Below are positions 33,417 through 43,086 of a stretch of 64,000 nucleotides of DNA, one piece after another. Location: contig NZ_BLLG01000021.1 in the NCBI RefSeq assembly GCF_011766325.1, forward strand, positions 40,518 through 104,517, written 5' to 3'. Made by a program: the position numbers and the translations under genes. The notes under the pieces were generated by a model that did no database searches, had not been told where the DNA came from, and saw only the letters and a list, made by a program, of their open reading frames with translations. The stretch's first letter is position 1. Every line of letters starts with the position of its first letter. Source of the DNA: Streptomyces pacificus (GTDB taxonomy: Bacteria > Actinomycetota > Actinomycetes > Streptomycetales > Streptomycetaceae).

Positions 33417-35372
33417 GTGAGCAACAAGAGCCTGGCCAACCTCTTGAGGGAAGAGCGGCGGTTCGCCCCGCCGGCCGAGCTGGCCGCGCACGCCAACGTG
33501 ACCGCGGAGGCGTACGAACAGGCCGCGGCGGACAGGCTCGGCTTCTGGGCCGAGCAGGCACGGCGGCTCACCTGGGCCGAGGAGCCGACCGAGACTTTGG
33601 ACTGGTCGAACCCTCCCTTCGCCAAGTGGTTCGCCGACGGCAAGCTCAACGTCGCGTACAACTGCGTGGACCGCCATGTCGAGGCCGGGCACGGGGACCG
33701 CGTCGCCATCCACTTCGAGGGCGAACCGGGCGACAGCCGGTCCCTCACCTACGCCGAACTCAAGGACGAGGTCTCCCGGGCCGCCAACGCACTGACGGAG
33801 CTGGGCGTCCGCGCCGGCGACCGGGTCGCGATCTACCTGCCCATGATCCCCGAGGCTGCGGTGGCGATGCTGGCCTGCGCCCGGATCGGTGCCGCTCACT
33901 CGGTGGTCTTCGGAGGGTTCTCGGCCGACGCCGTGGCCTCCCGCATCCAGGACGCCGACGCCAAGCTGGTGATCACCGCCGACGGCGGCCACCGCCGCGG
34001 GGGGCCCAGCGCGCTCAAGCCCGCCATCGACGGAGCCGTCGCCCAGTGCCCGCAGGTCGAACGCGTGCTGGTGGTCCGCCGCACCGGCCGGGACACCGCG
34101 ATGACCGAGGGGCGTGACGTGTGGTGGCACGACGTCGTCGATCGTCAGCCGGTCGAGCACACTCCCGAGGCGTTCGACTCCGAACACCCGCTCTTCATCC
34201 TGTACACCTCCGGAACGACGGGTAAGCCCAAGGGGATCCTGCACACCTCGGGCGGCTACCTCACCCAGGCGGCCTACACCCACCACGCCGTCTTCGACCT
34301 CAAACCGGAGACCGACGTGTACTGGTGCACGGCGGACATCGGCTGGGTGACGGGCCACTCCTACATCGTGTACGGGCCCCTGGCCAACGGCGCGACGCAG
34401 GTGATGTACGAGGGCACGCCCGACACCCCGCACCGGGGCCGCTTCTGGGAGATCGTCCAGAAGTACCGGGTGACGATCCTCTACACGGCGCCGACGGCGA
34501 TCCGCACGTTTATGAAGTGGGGGGACGACATCCCCGCGAAGTCCGACCTGTCGAGCCTTCGCCTCCTCGGTTCGGTCGGCGAGCCGATCAACCCCGAGGC
34601 CTGGATCTGGTACCGCAAGCACATCGGCGGCGACAGCGCCCCCGTCGTGGACACCTGGTGGCAGACCGAGACCGGGGCCATGATGATCTCGCCGCTCCCG
34701 GGTGTCACCGAAACCAAGCCCGGCTCGGCCCAGCGCCCCCTGCCCGGCATCGCCGCGACGGTAGTCGACGACGACGGCCGCGAGGTGCCCGACGGCGGCG
34801 GTGGCTATCTCGTCCTCACCGAGCCGTGGCCCTCCATGCTGCGCACCATCTGGGGCGACGACCAGCGCTTCATCGACACCTACTGGTCGCGCTTCGAGGG
34901 CCGGTACTTCGCGGGCGACGGCGCGAAGAGGGACGACGACGGCGACATCTGGCTGCTGGGCCGGGTCGACGATGTGATGCTGGTCTCCGGCCACAACATC
35001 TCGACGACCGAAGTCGAGTCCGCCCTGGTCTCCCACCCCAAGGTCGCCGAGGCAGCTGTCGTCGGCGCGGCCGACGAGACGACCGGCCAGGCCATCGTGG
35101 CGTTTGTGATCCTGCGCGGCACGGCGCACGAGGACGAGAACCTCGTCACCGAACTCCGCGACCATGTCGGGGCGGCTCTCGGGCCGATCGCGAAGCCCAA
35201 GCGGGTGCTGCCGGTCGCCGAGCTGCCCAAGACGCGCTCCGGCAAGATCATGCGCCGACTGCTGCGGGACGTGGCGGAGAACCGTCGGCTCGGCGACGTC
35301 ACGACCCTCACCGACTCCTCGGTGATGGACCTCATCCAGTCCAGGCTGCCGACGGCTGCCCCGGAGGACTGA
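33417..35372 (+). CDS. acsA: Acetyl-CoA synthetase
   Basis: This 651-residue enzyme converts acetate, CoA and ATP to acetyl-CoA. Core motifs are LFILYTSGTTGKPKGILHT (A3 P-loop, about residues 257-275), TAPTAIRTF, DTWWQTETGAMM (the WWQTE of acetate specificity, about residues 417-428), LLGRVDDVMLVSGHNIS (hinge) and the terminal KTRSGKIMRRLLRD, whose lysine is the known site of regulatory acetylation. Length and start fit the family. The GTG start has GGGAGATGTC ahead. It is monocistronic, closed by a terminator. Confidence 0.95.
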   Translation: MSNKSLANLLREERRFAPPAELAAHANVTAEAYEQAAADRLGFWAEQARRLTWAEEPTETLDWSNPPFAKWFADGKLNVAYNCVDRHVEAGHGDRVAIHFEGEPGDSRSLTYAELKDEVSRAANALTELGVRAGDRVAIYLPMIPEAAVAMLACARIGAAHSVVFGGFSADAVASRIQDADAKLVITADGGHRRGGPSALKPAIDGAVAQCPQVERVLVVRRTGRDTAMTEGRDVWWHDVVDRQPVEHTPEAFDSEHPLFILYTSGTTGKPKGILHTSGGYLTQAAYTHHAVFDLKPETDVYWCTADIGWVTGHSYIVYGPLANGATQVMYEGTPDTPHRGRFWEIVQKYRVTILYTAPTAIRTFMKWGDDIPAKSDLSSLRLLGSVGEPINPEAWIWYRKHIGGDSAPVVDTWWQTETGAMMISPLPGVTETKPGSAQRPLPGIAATVVDDDGREVPDGGGGYLVLTEPWPSMLRTIWGDDQRFIDTYWSRFEGRYFAGDGAKRDDDGDIWLLGRVDDVMLVSGHNISTTEVESALVSHPKVAEAAVVGAADETTGQAIVAFVILRGTAHEDENLVTELRDHVGAALGPIAKPKRVLPVAELPKTRSGKIMRRLLRDVAENRRLGDVTTLTDSSVMDLIQSRLPTAAPED

Positions 35373-35392
35373 GTGGGCGAGGCCGCCCCGAA

Positions 35393-35422
35393 GGGCACCC
35401 GGGGCGAACGCGCCGGGTGCCC
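35393..35422 (+). terminator. acsA terminator
   Basis: GGGCACCCGG (35393-35402) and CCGGGTGCCC (35413-35422) form a perfect 10-bp stem with a 10-base loop, 20 bases after the acsA stop. Confidence 0.8.
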
Positions 35423-35590
35423 GTTCTGCGCCTATGGTGAAAGATCAACCGGACGTACCCCCGTTCACCCGGACGAAGTCATTAGGTAAGGTAAGGAGTT
35501 GCGTCGCAGACGCAACAGGAAACCGAGGTGCGCCGGGAAGTCTGGTCGGCACGTGCTTTGCCCTGCCCAACCGACCGGAGGTTCCCACCC

Positions 35591-36988
35591 GTGGCAGCGC
35601 CGACCCCCACCCCCCGTAAGTTCCTCGGGCTCCTCTCGCTCCCCGAGCGGAACTTCGTGGCGGATGCCCTGCGCACCGAGACCGTCGGCGGAATCCTCCT
35701 CCTCGCCGCCGCCATCGCCGCGCTGCTCTGGGCGAACACCCCCCTGGCCCCCAGCTACCAGGCGGTGTCCGACTTCCACCTGGGCCCGGCCGCACTCGGG
35801 CTCGACCTGTCCATCCAGCACTGGGCCGCCGACGGACTCCTCGCGATCTTCTTCTTCGTGGCCGGTATCGAGCTCAAGCGGGAGCTCGTGGCGGGCGATC
35901 TGCGCGACCCCAAGGCCGCCGCGCTCCCCGTCATCGCCGCCGTCTGCGGAATGGCCGCCCCCGCGCTCACCTATGTGCTGGTCAGCTCCCTCGGCGGCGG
36001 CTCTCTGGCCGGCTGGGCCGTCCCCACGGCAACCGACATCGCCTTCGCCCTGGGCGTGCTGGCGGTGATCGGCACATCGCTGCCGTCGGCGATCCGCGCC
36101 TTCCTCCTCACCCTCGCCGTCGTCGACGACCTCTTCGCGATCCTGATCATCGCCTTCTTCTTCACCAGCTCCCTGAACTTCGCCGCGCTCGGCGGAGCCC
36201 TCGCCGGCCTCCTGGTCTTCTGGCTGCTCCTCCGCAAGGGGGTACGCGGCTGGTACGTGTACGTCCCGCTGGCCCTGGTCATCTGGGGGCTGATGTACAA
36301 CAGCGGCGTCCATGCCACCATCGCGGGCGTCGCCATGGGCCTGATGCTGCGCTGTACCAGGCGCGAGGGCGAGGAGCACTCGCCGGGCGAGCGCATCGAG
36401 CATCTCGTGCGGCCGGTGTCGGCCGGTTTCGCCGTACCGATGTTCGCTCTGTTCTCGGCCGGGGTGAGCGTCTCCGGCGATGCCCTGCACGCGGTCTTCA
36501 CCCGCCCCGAGACCCTCGGCGTGATCCTCGGACTGGTCGTGGGCAAGACGTTCGGCATCTTCGGCGGCACCTGGCTGGCCGCCCGCTTCACCAAGGCCGA
36601 GCTGAACGAGGACCTGGCCTGGCCCGACGTCCTGGCGGTCTCGTCGCTGGCCGGCATCGGCTTCACCGTCTCCCTGCTCATCGGTGAGCTGGCGTTCGCC
36701 GGCGACCCCGAAATGACGGACGAGATCAAGGCGGCCGTTCTGCTCGGTTCGCTGACGGCTGCGCTGCTGGCCTGTGTGCTGCTGAAACTGCGGGTACGCA
36801 AGTACCAGGCCCTGTGTGCCGCGGAGGATCTCGACGAGGACCAGGACGGCATCCCGGACGTGTACGAGAAGGGCAACCCGGAGTACCACCTGCGGATGGC
36901 CGAGATCCACGAGAAGAAGGCGGCGGAGCACCGGCGCATGGCGGAAGCCGCGAGTGCGTCGCGCGCCGACGGCGACAGTCCGGCATGA
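35591..36988 (+). CDS. nhaA: Na+/H+ antiporter NhaA
   Basis: This 465-residue integral membrane protein exchanges internal Na+ for external H+. It starts at GTG (GGAGGTTCCCACCC upstream). About 11-12 hydrophobic helices are visible, and the conserved Asp pair that carries the ions is in LTLAVVDDLFAILIIAFF (residues 173-190). WAVPTATDIAFALGVLA and NSGVHATIAGVAMGL are further NhaA signatures. The C-terminus adds a short acidic calcium-binding-like stretch (DLDEDQDGIPDVYEKGNPEY), not found in E. coli NhaA. It probably gives pH or salt tolerance. Confidence 0.93.
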   Translation: MAAPTPTPRKFLGLLSLPERNFVADALRTETVGGILLLAAAIAALLWANTPLAPSYQAVSDFHLGPAALGLDLSIQHWAADGLLAIFFFVAGIELKRELVAGDLRDPKAAALPVIAAVCGMAAPALTYVLVSSLGGGSLAGWAVPTATDIAFALGVLAVIGTSLPSAIRAFLLTLAVVDDLFAILIIAFFFTSSLNFAALGGALAGLLVFWLLLRKGVRGWYVYVPLALVIWGLMYNSGVHATIAGVAMGLMLRCTRREGEEHSPGERIEHLVRPVSAGFAVPMFALFSAGVSVSGDALHAVFTRPETLGVILGLVVGKTFGIFGGTWLAARFTKAELNEDLAWPDVLAVSSLAGIGFTVSLLIGELAFAGDPEMTDEIKAAVLLGSLTAALLACVLLKLRVRKYQALCAAEDLDEDQDGIPDVYEKGNPEYHLRMAEIHEKKAAEHRRMAEAASASRADGDSPA

Positions 36989-37027
36989 TCTGACAGCAGA
37001 TCCTAAGCAGAGACAAGGGAGTCACCG

Positions 37028-37531
37028 ATGAGCGACCCCGGCAGCACGACCACCGCCCTCGAAGCCGCGGGCGACGTGGTCGGACCGGTTCGGCTGGCCG
37101 GCGCGGACAAGTCCCTGGGGCAACTGGTGGCCACGGCGACCGCTGAGGTGTCCGCCCTGGTGCACGACGAGATCGCGCTGGTGAAGGCAGAGCTCAGGCA
37201 GGACGTCAGGCGAGGGGTGACAGGCGGCGTGGCCGGCGTGGTCGCCGGGGTCCTCACCCTGTTCTCGCTGCCGGTGCTGAGCTTCGCCGCCGCCTACGGC
37301 ATCCACAACCTCGGTCTGGGGCTCGCCTGGTCGTTCCTGATCGTCGGAGCGGCCTTCCTGCTGCTGGCGGGCCTGGCGGTGCTGCTGGCCGTGACCAAGT
37401 TCAGGAAGGTCACGCCGCCGGAGCGCTCCATCGCGTCGGCCAAGCAGACGGCCGCCGTACTGCAGAACGCCAAGCCGCACCCCCGCGCGGCCGAGGACCC
37501 CTCCACATCTGTGGCACGCTCGTCAGCATGA
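37028..37531 (+). CDS. Phage holin-superfamily / Actinobacterial membrane protein
   Basis: This 167-residue protein has SLGQLVATATAEVSALVHDEIALVKAELRQD, then two membrane helices (about residues 68-92 and 98-122), which is the signature of a holin-like superfamily III protein widespread in actinobacterial chromosomes. It is a bona fide host gene, not a prophage gene. The stop overlaps the hydrolase start (ATGA), so they form one operon. The function is unknown; it may stiffen or organise the membrane. Confidence 0.8.
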   Translation: MSDPGSTTTALEAAGDVVGPVRLAGADKSLGQLVATATAEVSALVHDEIALVKAELRQDVRRGVTGGVAGVVAGVLTLFSLPVLSFAAAYGIHNLGLGLAWSFLIVGAAFLLLAGLAVLLAVTKFRKVTPPERSIASAKQTAAVLQNAKPHPRAAEDPSTSVARSSA

Positions 37532-38490
37532 CGGCACCCGATACGCCCTCCGTCGGCAACGGAAGCAGCACCGGCAACGGAAGCGGCGGCCCCATCCGGA
37601 TCGACGGGCCCTGGACCCATCGGGACGTGGCGGCCAACGGTGCGCGCTTCCACATCGCGGAGCTGGGCGACGGACCGCTGGTGCTGCTGCTGCACGGGTT
37701 CCCGCAGTTCTGGTGGACATGGCGGCACCAGCTGCCCGCGTTGGCCGACGCCGGCTTCCGCGCGGTCGCGATGGACCTTCGCGGCGTCGGGGGCAGCGAC
37801 CGCACGCCCCGGGGTTACGACCCCGCGAACCTGGCACTCGACATCACCGGCGTGGTGCGGTCCCTCGGCGAGCCCGACGCGGCGCTCGTCGGCCATGACC
37901 TCGGCGGCTACCTCGCCTGGACGGCCGCAGTGATGCGGCCCAAGCTCGTACGGCGGCTTGCGGTCTCCTCGATGCCGCACCCGCGCCGCTGGCGTTCGGC
38001 GATGCTCGGCGACTTCGCGCAGAGCCGGGCCGGCTCGTATGTGTGGGGCTTCCAGCGGCCGTGGCTGCCGGAGCGTCAGCTCGTCGCGGACGACGCCGCC
38101 CTGGTGCGGCGGCTGATCAGGGAATGGTCCGGTCCCTGCCCGCCCGAGGAGGAGGCCCTCGACGTCTACCGCCGGGCGATGTCCATCCCGTCGACGGCGC
38201 ATTGCTCGATCGAGCCGTACCGGTGGATGGTGCGGTCGATGGCCCGTCCGGACGGTATCCAGTTCAACCGGAGGATGAAGCGTCCGGTCCGGGTGCCGAC
38301 GCTCCATCTCCACGGCTCACTGGACACGGCGATGCGCACCCGCAGCGCGGCGGGCTCCGGTCAGTACGTCGAAGCCCCCTACCGGTGGAGGCTGTTCGAC
38401 GGGCTCGGCCACTTCCCCCACGAGGAGGACCCGGTCGCGTTCTCCAGCGAGCTCATCAACTGGCTGAAGGACCCCGAGCCCGACCGATGA
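37528..38490 (+). CDS. Alpha/beta hydrolase, epoxide hydrolase-like
   Basis: This 320-residue protein shows the alpha/beta-hydrolase core: LVLLLHGFPQFWWTWRHQL (oxyanion HGFP, about residues 51-69), AMDLRGVGGSD and ALVGHDLGGYLAWTAAV (nucleophile elbow, about residues 120-136). The nucleophile is Asp within GHDLGG, as in epoxide hydrolases and dehalogenases. Other acid and His candidates are HGSLDTAM and GLGHFPHEEDP. The substrate is unknown. The Gly/Ser N-terminal 25 residues look disordered. It overlaps the holin-like gene. Confidence 0.85.
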   Translation: MTAPDTPSVGNGSSTGNGSGGPIRIDGPWTHRDVAANGARFHIAELGDGPLVLLLHGFPQFWWTWRHQLPALADAGFRAVAMDLRGVGGSDRTPRGYDPANLALDITGVVRSLGEPDAALVGHDLGGYLAWTAAVMRPKLVRRLAVSSMPHPRRWRSAMLGDFAQSRAGSYVWGFQRPWLPERQLVADDAALVRRLIREWSGPCPPEEEALDVYRRAMSIPSTAHCSIEPYRWMVRSMARPDGIQFNRRMKRPVRVPTLHLHGSLDTAMRTRSAAGSGQYVEAPYRWRLFDGLGHFPHEEDPVAFSSELINWLKDPEPDR

Positions 38491-39311
38491 CCCGGGACCC
38501 CAAGTGACTTGCCGTCAGGCCCGCAGATGACATCCGGCCTCCGTCGGCGGCCCTCGGACCGGCGCGCCCCGGTCGCCCGATCGGGGGGCAGGGGAGCCGG
38601 GGTGCCCGCGGTGCGGCGCCGCACAAAGGGGTGACCCCGTGCGAAGCGGCCCCTGCCGCCGCACACCGAGGCGGCCCCTGCCGCTGCCCGGGATGCGGCC
38701 GTGGGGCGAACGGGTGTGCGGCGAAAGGGGATTGCCCGGCGCATAGGCCAATTGGCGGGCCCCGATGAGGTTACCGACCTTGGGGCAGGGGCACACGTCG
38801 GGGTATGGGCTGGACGCACGACTACAGTGACACAGCACGCAACTCCCGCTCGGCCTCCGCGCCGATCACCGACGAAAGGGGCGGCCCCCAGGGGCGGGGC
38901 CATGATCCTCGTCTCGGGATCCCGCGCATCCTCCGCCGCCGCGCCCGCTGGGTCTCGGCGCGACTGCGCCATCCTCGCGGCTGACGCCGTCACAGCGCCG
39001 CCCGCTCCCTGCTCCCGCACCTCTCCACGGGACGGACAACACCTGTGGACCGCGGCAGCCGGTGTGGAGCGAGGACGCCTTCCGCCTCCCCGCTGCTTCC
39101 GGCTACCTGCTGCTTCCGGCTACCCGGCAGGGCCGCTCCCCGCGGGCGTATGCGCGGCCCTCGGCGCGTGCCCGGCACGGGCACGCGCCGACACACACGA
39201 ACACCCCGGCGGGCGTTCCGCGGGGGGCGTGCCGCCCCGGTACACGCGAAGCCCGGAGGACGTTCCCCACGGGTGTGCCGCCGGCCGTCGCGCATGCCTG
39301 CGCCGCGAGCG
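38491..39311. other. Intergenic region with short repeats, no confident gene
   Basis: 820 bases between the convergent hydrolase and MarP genes. A weak hairpin at 38557-38574 may terminate the hydrolase operon. Direct repeats are visible (GCGGCCCCTGCCGC twice near 38645-38685, and GCTGCTTCCGGCTACC twice near 39090-39122). Long ORFs exist but have no RBS and poor composition. Confidence 0.45.
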
Positions 39312-40511
39312 TCAGAGTGCGCAGCCCTCGCTGTCGACCTCCTGGTCGGCCGTGCGACCGAGCCTGATGTCCTCGCGGATCTCGTCGGCCGTCAGTGCGT
39401 AACCGGTGTCGGCGTCGTCCAGCGACCGGGCGAAGATCACTCCGTACACCTCGCCGTCGGCCGTGAGCAGCGGGCCGCCGGAGTTGCCCTGGCGGACCGT
39501 CGCGAACAGCGAGTAGACATCACGGCGCACGTCGCCGCGGCGGTAGATGTCGCGGCCCTCGGCCTCTATGCGACCCCGGACCCGCGCGGAGCGGACATCG
39601 TAGGACCCGTTCTCCGGGAAACCCGCGACGATCGCGCTGTCACCGGTGCGGGCGTCCTCGTCGCTGAAGCGCAGCGGCGGCGCCTTCAGGTCGGGGACGT
39701 CCAGCACGGCGATGTCGCGCTGCCAGTCGTAGAGGACGACCTTCGCGTCATACCGCCTGCCCTCCCCGCCTATCTGCACCGTCGGCTCGTCGACTCCGCC
39801 CACGACGTGCGCGTTCGTCATGACCCGCCGTTCGGAGAAGACGAAGCCCGTGCCCTCGAGGACCTTGTTGCAGCTCTGCGCCGTACCGACGACCTTGACG
39901 ATGGACCGCTGCGCCCGGGCCGCCACCGGGCTGTCGACCAGCGCCGGGTCCGGCGGCCTCACCTCGGTGATGGGCTCGTCGGCGAAGGGGCTGAAGACCT
40001 GGGGGAAGCCGTTCCGCGCAAGGATGGACCGGTAGTCCTGGAACCATGTCGGCGCCTGCGCCGGCAGTACCCGGGTGACACCGTGCAGGATCTTGGAGTT
40101 CCTGGCCTCCGTGCCGAACAGAGGCAGCGCCGTGCCTTCCACGAGGAGGCCGATGATCCAGGCCACCAGCAGCAGTGCGGCGACGTTCACGAGGGCACCG
40201 CCGGTGGCGTCGAGCGCACGTGCCGGGGTCCATGTGATGTAGCGGCGCAGCTTGTTGCCGAGATGGGTGGTGAGGGCCTGGCCGACGGAAGCGAAGACGA
40301 TCACGACGACGACGGCGACGATGGCGGCTGCCGTGGACACCTCCGTCCCGTTCGTCATCCGGTCCCACAGGAACGGGAGCGCATACACGGCGACGAGCCC
40401 ACCGCCGAGGAACCCGATCACCGACAGGATGCCGACGACGAAGCCCTGGCGGTATCCGACGACCGCGAACCACACGGCGGCGAGCAGCAGCAGGATGTCC
40501 AGCAGGTTCAC
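39312..40511 (-). CDS. MarP-like membrane serine protease (CvpA + trypsin fold)
   Basis: This 399-residue protein has four N-terminal membrane helices of a CvpA/colicin V production domain (LLDILLLLAAVWFAVVGYRQG start, to about residue 150), then an extracellular chymotrypsin-like protease. The catalytic triad is visible as His in RRVMTNAHVVGG (about residue 232), Asp in DIAVLDVPD (about residue 265) and Ser in VRQGNSGGPLL (about residue 344). This matches mycobacterial MarP, which protects against acid and activates cell wall hydrolases. The start GTG at 40511 is chosen at the first hydrophobic helix. Confidence 0.88.
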   Translation of the reverse strand: MNLLDILLLLAAVWFAVVGYRQGFVVGILSVIGFLGGGLVAVYALPFLWDRMTNGTEVSTAAAIVAVVVVIVFASVGQALTTHLGNKLRRYITWTPARALDATGGALVNVAALLLVAWIIGLLVEGTALPLFGTEARNSKILHGVTRVLPAQAPTWFQDYRSILARNGFPQVFSPFADEPITEVRPPDPALVDSPVAARAQRSIVKVVGTAQSCNKVLEGTGFVFSERRVMTNAHVVGGVDEPTVQIGGEGRRYDAKVVLYDWQRDIAVLDVPDLKAPPLRFSDEDARTGDSAIVAGFPENGSYDVRSARVRGRIEAEGRDIYRRGDVRRDVYSLFATVRQGNSGGPLLTADGEVYGVIFARSLDDADTGYALTADEIREDIRLGRTADQEVDSEGCAL

Positions 40512-40625
40512 CGTCGTCAGCCTCGCAGTTCGTCGTCCGGCACTCCGTCCGGCAGGGGAAGCCCGGATCAGCTCCCGGTGGCGCCGGACCGACCACCGGG
40601 AGAACACGGCACGGGGGCAACGGTC

Positions 40626-41339
40626 TCATGAACGCCAGTCGAGCGGGACCTGCCTGGCACGGTCCCACGGTCGTTCCCAGCCCGCGAAGTGCAGGATGCG
40701 GTCGATCAATCCGCCGGTGAAACCCCAGACCAGAGCCGATTCGACCAGGAAGGCCGGACCGAGGTGACCGCTGGGGTGGACGGCCGTGGCCCGGTTCACC
40801 GGGTCCGTGAGATCCGCCACGGGCACGGTGAAGACCCGGGCGGTCTCGGCAGGGTCGACGGCGGTGACCGGGGAGCGGTCACGCCACCAACCGAGCACCG
40901 GGGTCACGACGAAGCCGCTCACCGGGATGTACAGACGGGGCAGCACCCCGAAGATCTGGACGCCGGACGGATCGAGGCCGGTCTCCTCCTCGGCCTCCCG
41001 GAGAGCGGCGCGGAGCGGCCCCGTGGTCACCGGATCGCCGTCACCGGGATCGAGGGCACCCCCGGGAAACGACGGCTGGCCGGCATGGGAGCGCAGGCTG
41101 GTCGCCCGCTCCATGAGCAGCAGTTCGGGGCCACGGGCGCCGTCTCCGAACAGGATCAGCACGGCGGACTGGCGCCCTCCGCCGCTCGCGGGCGGGAGAA
41201 AACGGCTGAGCTGCTCGGCAGCTATGGTTCCGGCTGACCGCGCGACGGGTTCCAGCCAGCCGGGCAGGCCTTCGCCACTCACCAGCGCGCCGCCCTCGTG
41301 CGTCCCGTGCGTCCCGTGCGTCCCGTGCGTACGTGTCAT
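40626..41339 (-). CDS. NUDIX hydrolase, CoA pyrophosphatase-like
   Basis: This 237-residue protein has a complete Nudix box (GGALDPGDGDPVTTGPLRAALREAEEETGL), with the metal ligands in REAEEETG at about residues 115-122, and a LRSHAGQPSFPGGALDPGD stretch typical of CoA pyrophosphatases (NUDT7/8-like). Just after the ATG lies a tandem (Thr-His-Gly)n tract encoded by a 9-bp repeat, probably without function. It likely hydrolyses CoA-type diphosphates to housekeeping products. It lies between marP and nth, transcribed in the same direction. Confidence 0.85.
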   Translation of the reverse strand: MTRTHGTHGTHGTHEGGALVSGEGLPGWLEPVARSAGTIAAEQLSRFLPPASGGGRQSAVLILFGDGARGPELLLMERATSLRSHAGQPSFPGGALDPGDGDPVTTGPLRAALREAEEETGLDPSGVQIFGVLPRLYIPVSGFVVTPVLGWWRDRSPVTAVDPAETARVFTVPVADLTDPVNRATAVHPSGHLGPAFLVESALVWGFTGGLIDRILHFAGWERPWDRARQVPLDWRS

Positions 41340-41580
41340 GGGCACCCCCCTGGTGTGCAACGCCCGCGGTGGTCGGGAACGTTCCGGCGGGCCCCGGCAG
41401 GCCCCGGTATCGGCGCGCAGGGGGAAGCCCGGAAGGACGGCGAGAGCCACGAGCCCGCCCGGTACGACAAGGGCCACGAGCCCGAACAGGGCGGCAAGCC
41501 CCGGTGAGACGGCCGCGCCGGAGCCGGGCGGCGGCGATGCGGTGCCCCGCGCCCCGTCCGGAAGCTGACGCCGGGAGGGG

Positions 41581-42411
41581 TCACCGGGACCCCAGCGGGG
41601 CTGCGGGCTTGCCCGGGTAACCGGGCGGAGGGCTCAGACGCTGCCCGGGGAAGCCGCCCTTCTCGTACTTGAGGAGCTTCCTCGCCTTCTCCGGATCGGT
41701 CTCGCCTTCCCCGTACGAGGGGCAGAGGTGGGCGATGGGGCATGCGCCGCACGCCGGTTTGCGGGCGTGGCAGATCCGGCGTCCGTGGAAGATGACCCGG
41801 TGGGAGAGCATCGTCCACTCGCTCTTGGGGAAGATGCCGGCGATCTCTGCCTCGATCTTGACCGGGTCCTGCTGCTCGGTCCACTTCCACCGGCGGGCGA
41901 GCCGCATGAAGTGGGTGTCCACGGTGATGCCCGGTACCCCGAAGGGGACCGACACATTGGCACCATGGTCGCCAGAGCCCGCCCGGCAAGCGTCACAGGC
42001 GCACGCGTTGCCCATGACCACGAATGCGGTCTTCCGGCCGACACCGGGGAGTTTCACCATGTCAGCCAGGGTGCGCGGGACCATGCCGTCATGCTCGGCC
42101 ACGATGGCGGCGGCTAGGCCGGTGATGCTCCGGGTCTTGGCCCGGAAGAACCCCGTAGGCCGGATCAGTTCCTCAACGTCGGCAGGCTCCGCACCGGCGA
42201 GATCAGCGGGCCGGGGGTACTCGGCGAACAGTGCGGGTGTCGTCTGGTTCACCCGCAGGTCTGTCGTCTGCGCGCTGAGCACCGTTGCGACCAACAGTTG
42301 CCACGCGTTCACGTAGTCCAGTTCGCAGTGTGCGTAGGGGTACACCTCGGCTAGAGCACGGTTGATCTTCCGCGCCCGCCGAACCATCGCCAGCCGGGTC
42401 TCTTCCGCCAT
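41581..42411 (-). CDS. nth: Endonuclease III
   Basis: This 276-residue DNA glycosylase/AP lyase removes oxidised pyrimidines. The HhH motif LPGVGRKTA (with catalytic Lys127) and catalytic Asp165 in ITVDTHF are present. The [4Fe-4S] site is CHARKPACGACPIAHLCP near the end. It differs from other Streptomyces Nth proteins by about 20 extra residues (137-156) between VVMGNA and FGVPG, starting CACDACRAG. The start was set at the ATG at 42411; another ATG lies nine codons upstream. Confidence 0.93.
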   Translation of the reverse strand: MAEETRLAMVRRARKINRALAEVYPYAHCELDYVNAWQLLVATVLSAQTTDLRVNQTTPALFAEYPRPADLAGAEPADVEELIRPTGFFRAKTRSITGLAAAIVAEHDGMVPRTLADMVKLPGVGRKTAFVVMGNACACDACRAGSGDHGANVSVPFGVPGITVDTHFMRLARRWKWTEQQDPVKIEAEIAGIFPKSEWTMLSHRVIFHGRRICHARKPACGACPIAHLCPSYGEGETDPEKARKLLKYEKGGFPGQRLSPPPGYPGKPAAPLGSR

Positions 42412-42471
42412 GCCGGCCAGCCTACGGGCCCCGCTCATGCGCCACGGGGGGAAGCACACGAACGGGGCCGC

Positions 42472-42762
42472 TCACGGGCCGCTGAGGGGGTTCGACGGCC
42501 CGCCGGCGATGGGCACGGGGTTGTCTGGGCGGTCGAGCCGAACCCGCTCCGCCTCGCTGTCCACGGTGAGCCCGAACCGCCCTGCGGTGGGCCCCGCGGT
42601 GGCACGGGGCTTCCCGGCCACGGACTTCCCCTTCTTCCTGGCGGTGCCCTTCGACGAGTCCGCTGCCTGCGCGGACGTCCCGGCCTCGGACCACTCCGCG
42701 GCAGCCGTCTTCGCCGCAGCCTTCTTCCGCGCGGCTGTCCGCGGTGTCTTCGGGGAAGCCAT
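42472..42762 (-). CDS. Basic Ala/Lys-rich hypothetical protein
   Basis: This 96-residue protein is rich in Ala, Lys and Pro (SPKTPRTAARKKAAAKTAAAEW), then a more ordered C-terminal part (GRFGLTVDSEAERVRLDRPDN). The start at 42762 has AGGAC twelve bases ahead and an AT-rich promoter-like stretch upstream (CGAAAAATAGGA). A longer frame to 42894 exists. The Lys/Ala-rich character resembles small DNA-binding or histone-like tails. I cannot give a function. Confidence 0.45.
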   Translation of the reverse strand: MASPKTPRTAARKKAAAKTAAAEWSEAGTSAQAADSSKGTARKKGKSVAGKPRATAGPTAGRFGLTVDSEAERVRLDRPDNPVPIAGGPSNPLSGP

Positions 42763-43010
42763 GAAACCAGTCCTATTTTTCGTTTTTGCTACATCTGTCG
42801 GAATGTGCGAATCACGTTCGCCCACAGCGGAATTTTCATCCCCTGCCACTCTGACGGCCCCCTCAGCCTGTGCTCTCACCGGCGAATTGGACACCCGGCC
42901 AGCCTAAGGGCCACCACGGACATCTGCCCCGGCCATGGCCCATCACCACGCGAATCGGCCCCTGAGGCACTGTGGGAGAGGCAGGTGCGTCAGACTTGTG
43001 CCGGGTCCTT

Positions 43011-43024
43011 GTGATCGATCGCAC
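43011..43024. promoter_or_regulatory. Possible Crp operator upstream of crp
   Basis: GTGATCGATCGCAC is a near-palindrome of the GTG-N-CAC type to which CRP-family proteins bind. It lies 62 bases before the crp start and could be autoregulatory. It does not fully match the published Streptomyces consensus. Confidence 0.35.
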
Positions 43025-43086
43025 TGTTTTGCGGTGCGGCATCATGGGATCACCGTCCCCTGAGCAGGTCGACAAGGAGAGAACTC

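Noticed and set aside
38701..39402. Plus-strand ORF of 233 codons before marP
   Set aside because: No RBS, poor composition and many Pro/Arg/Ser; it overlaps the minus-strand gene end.
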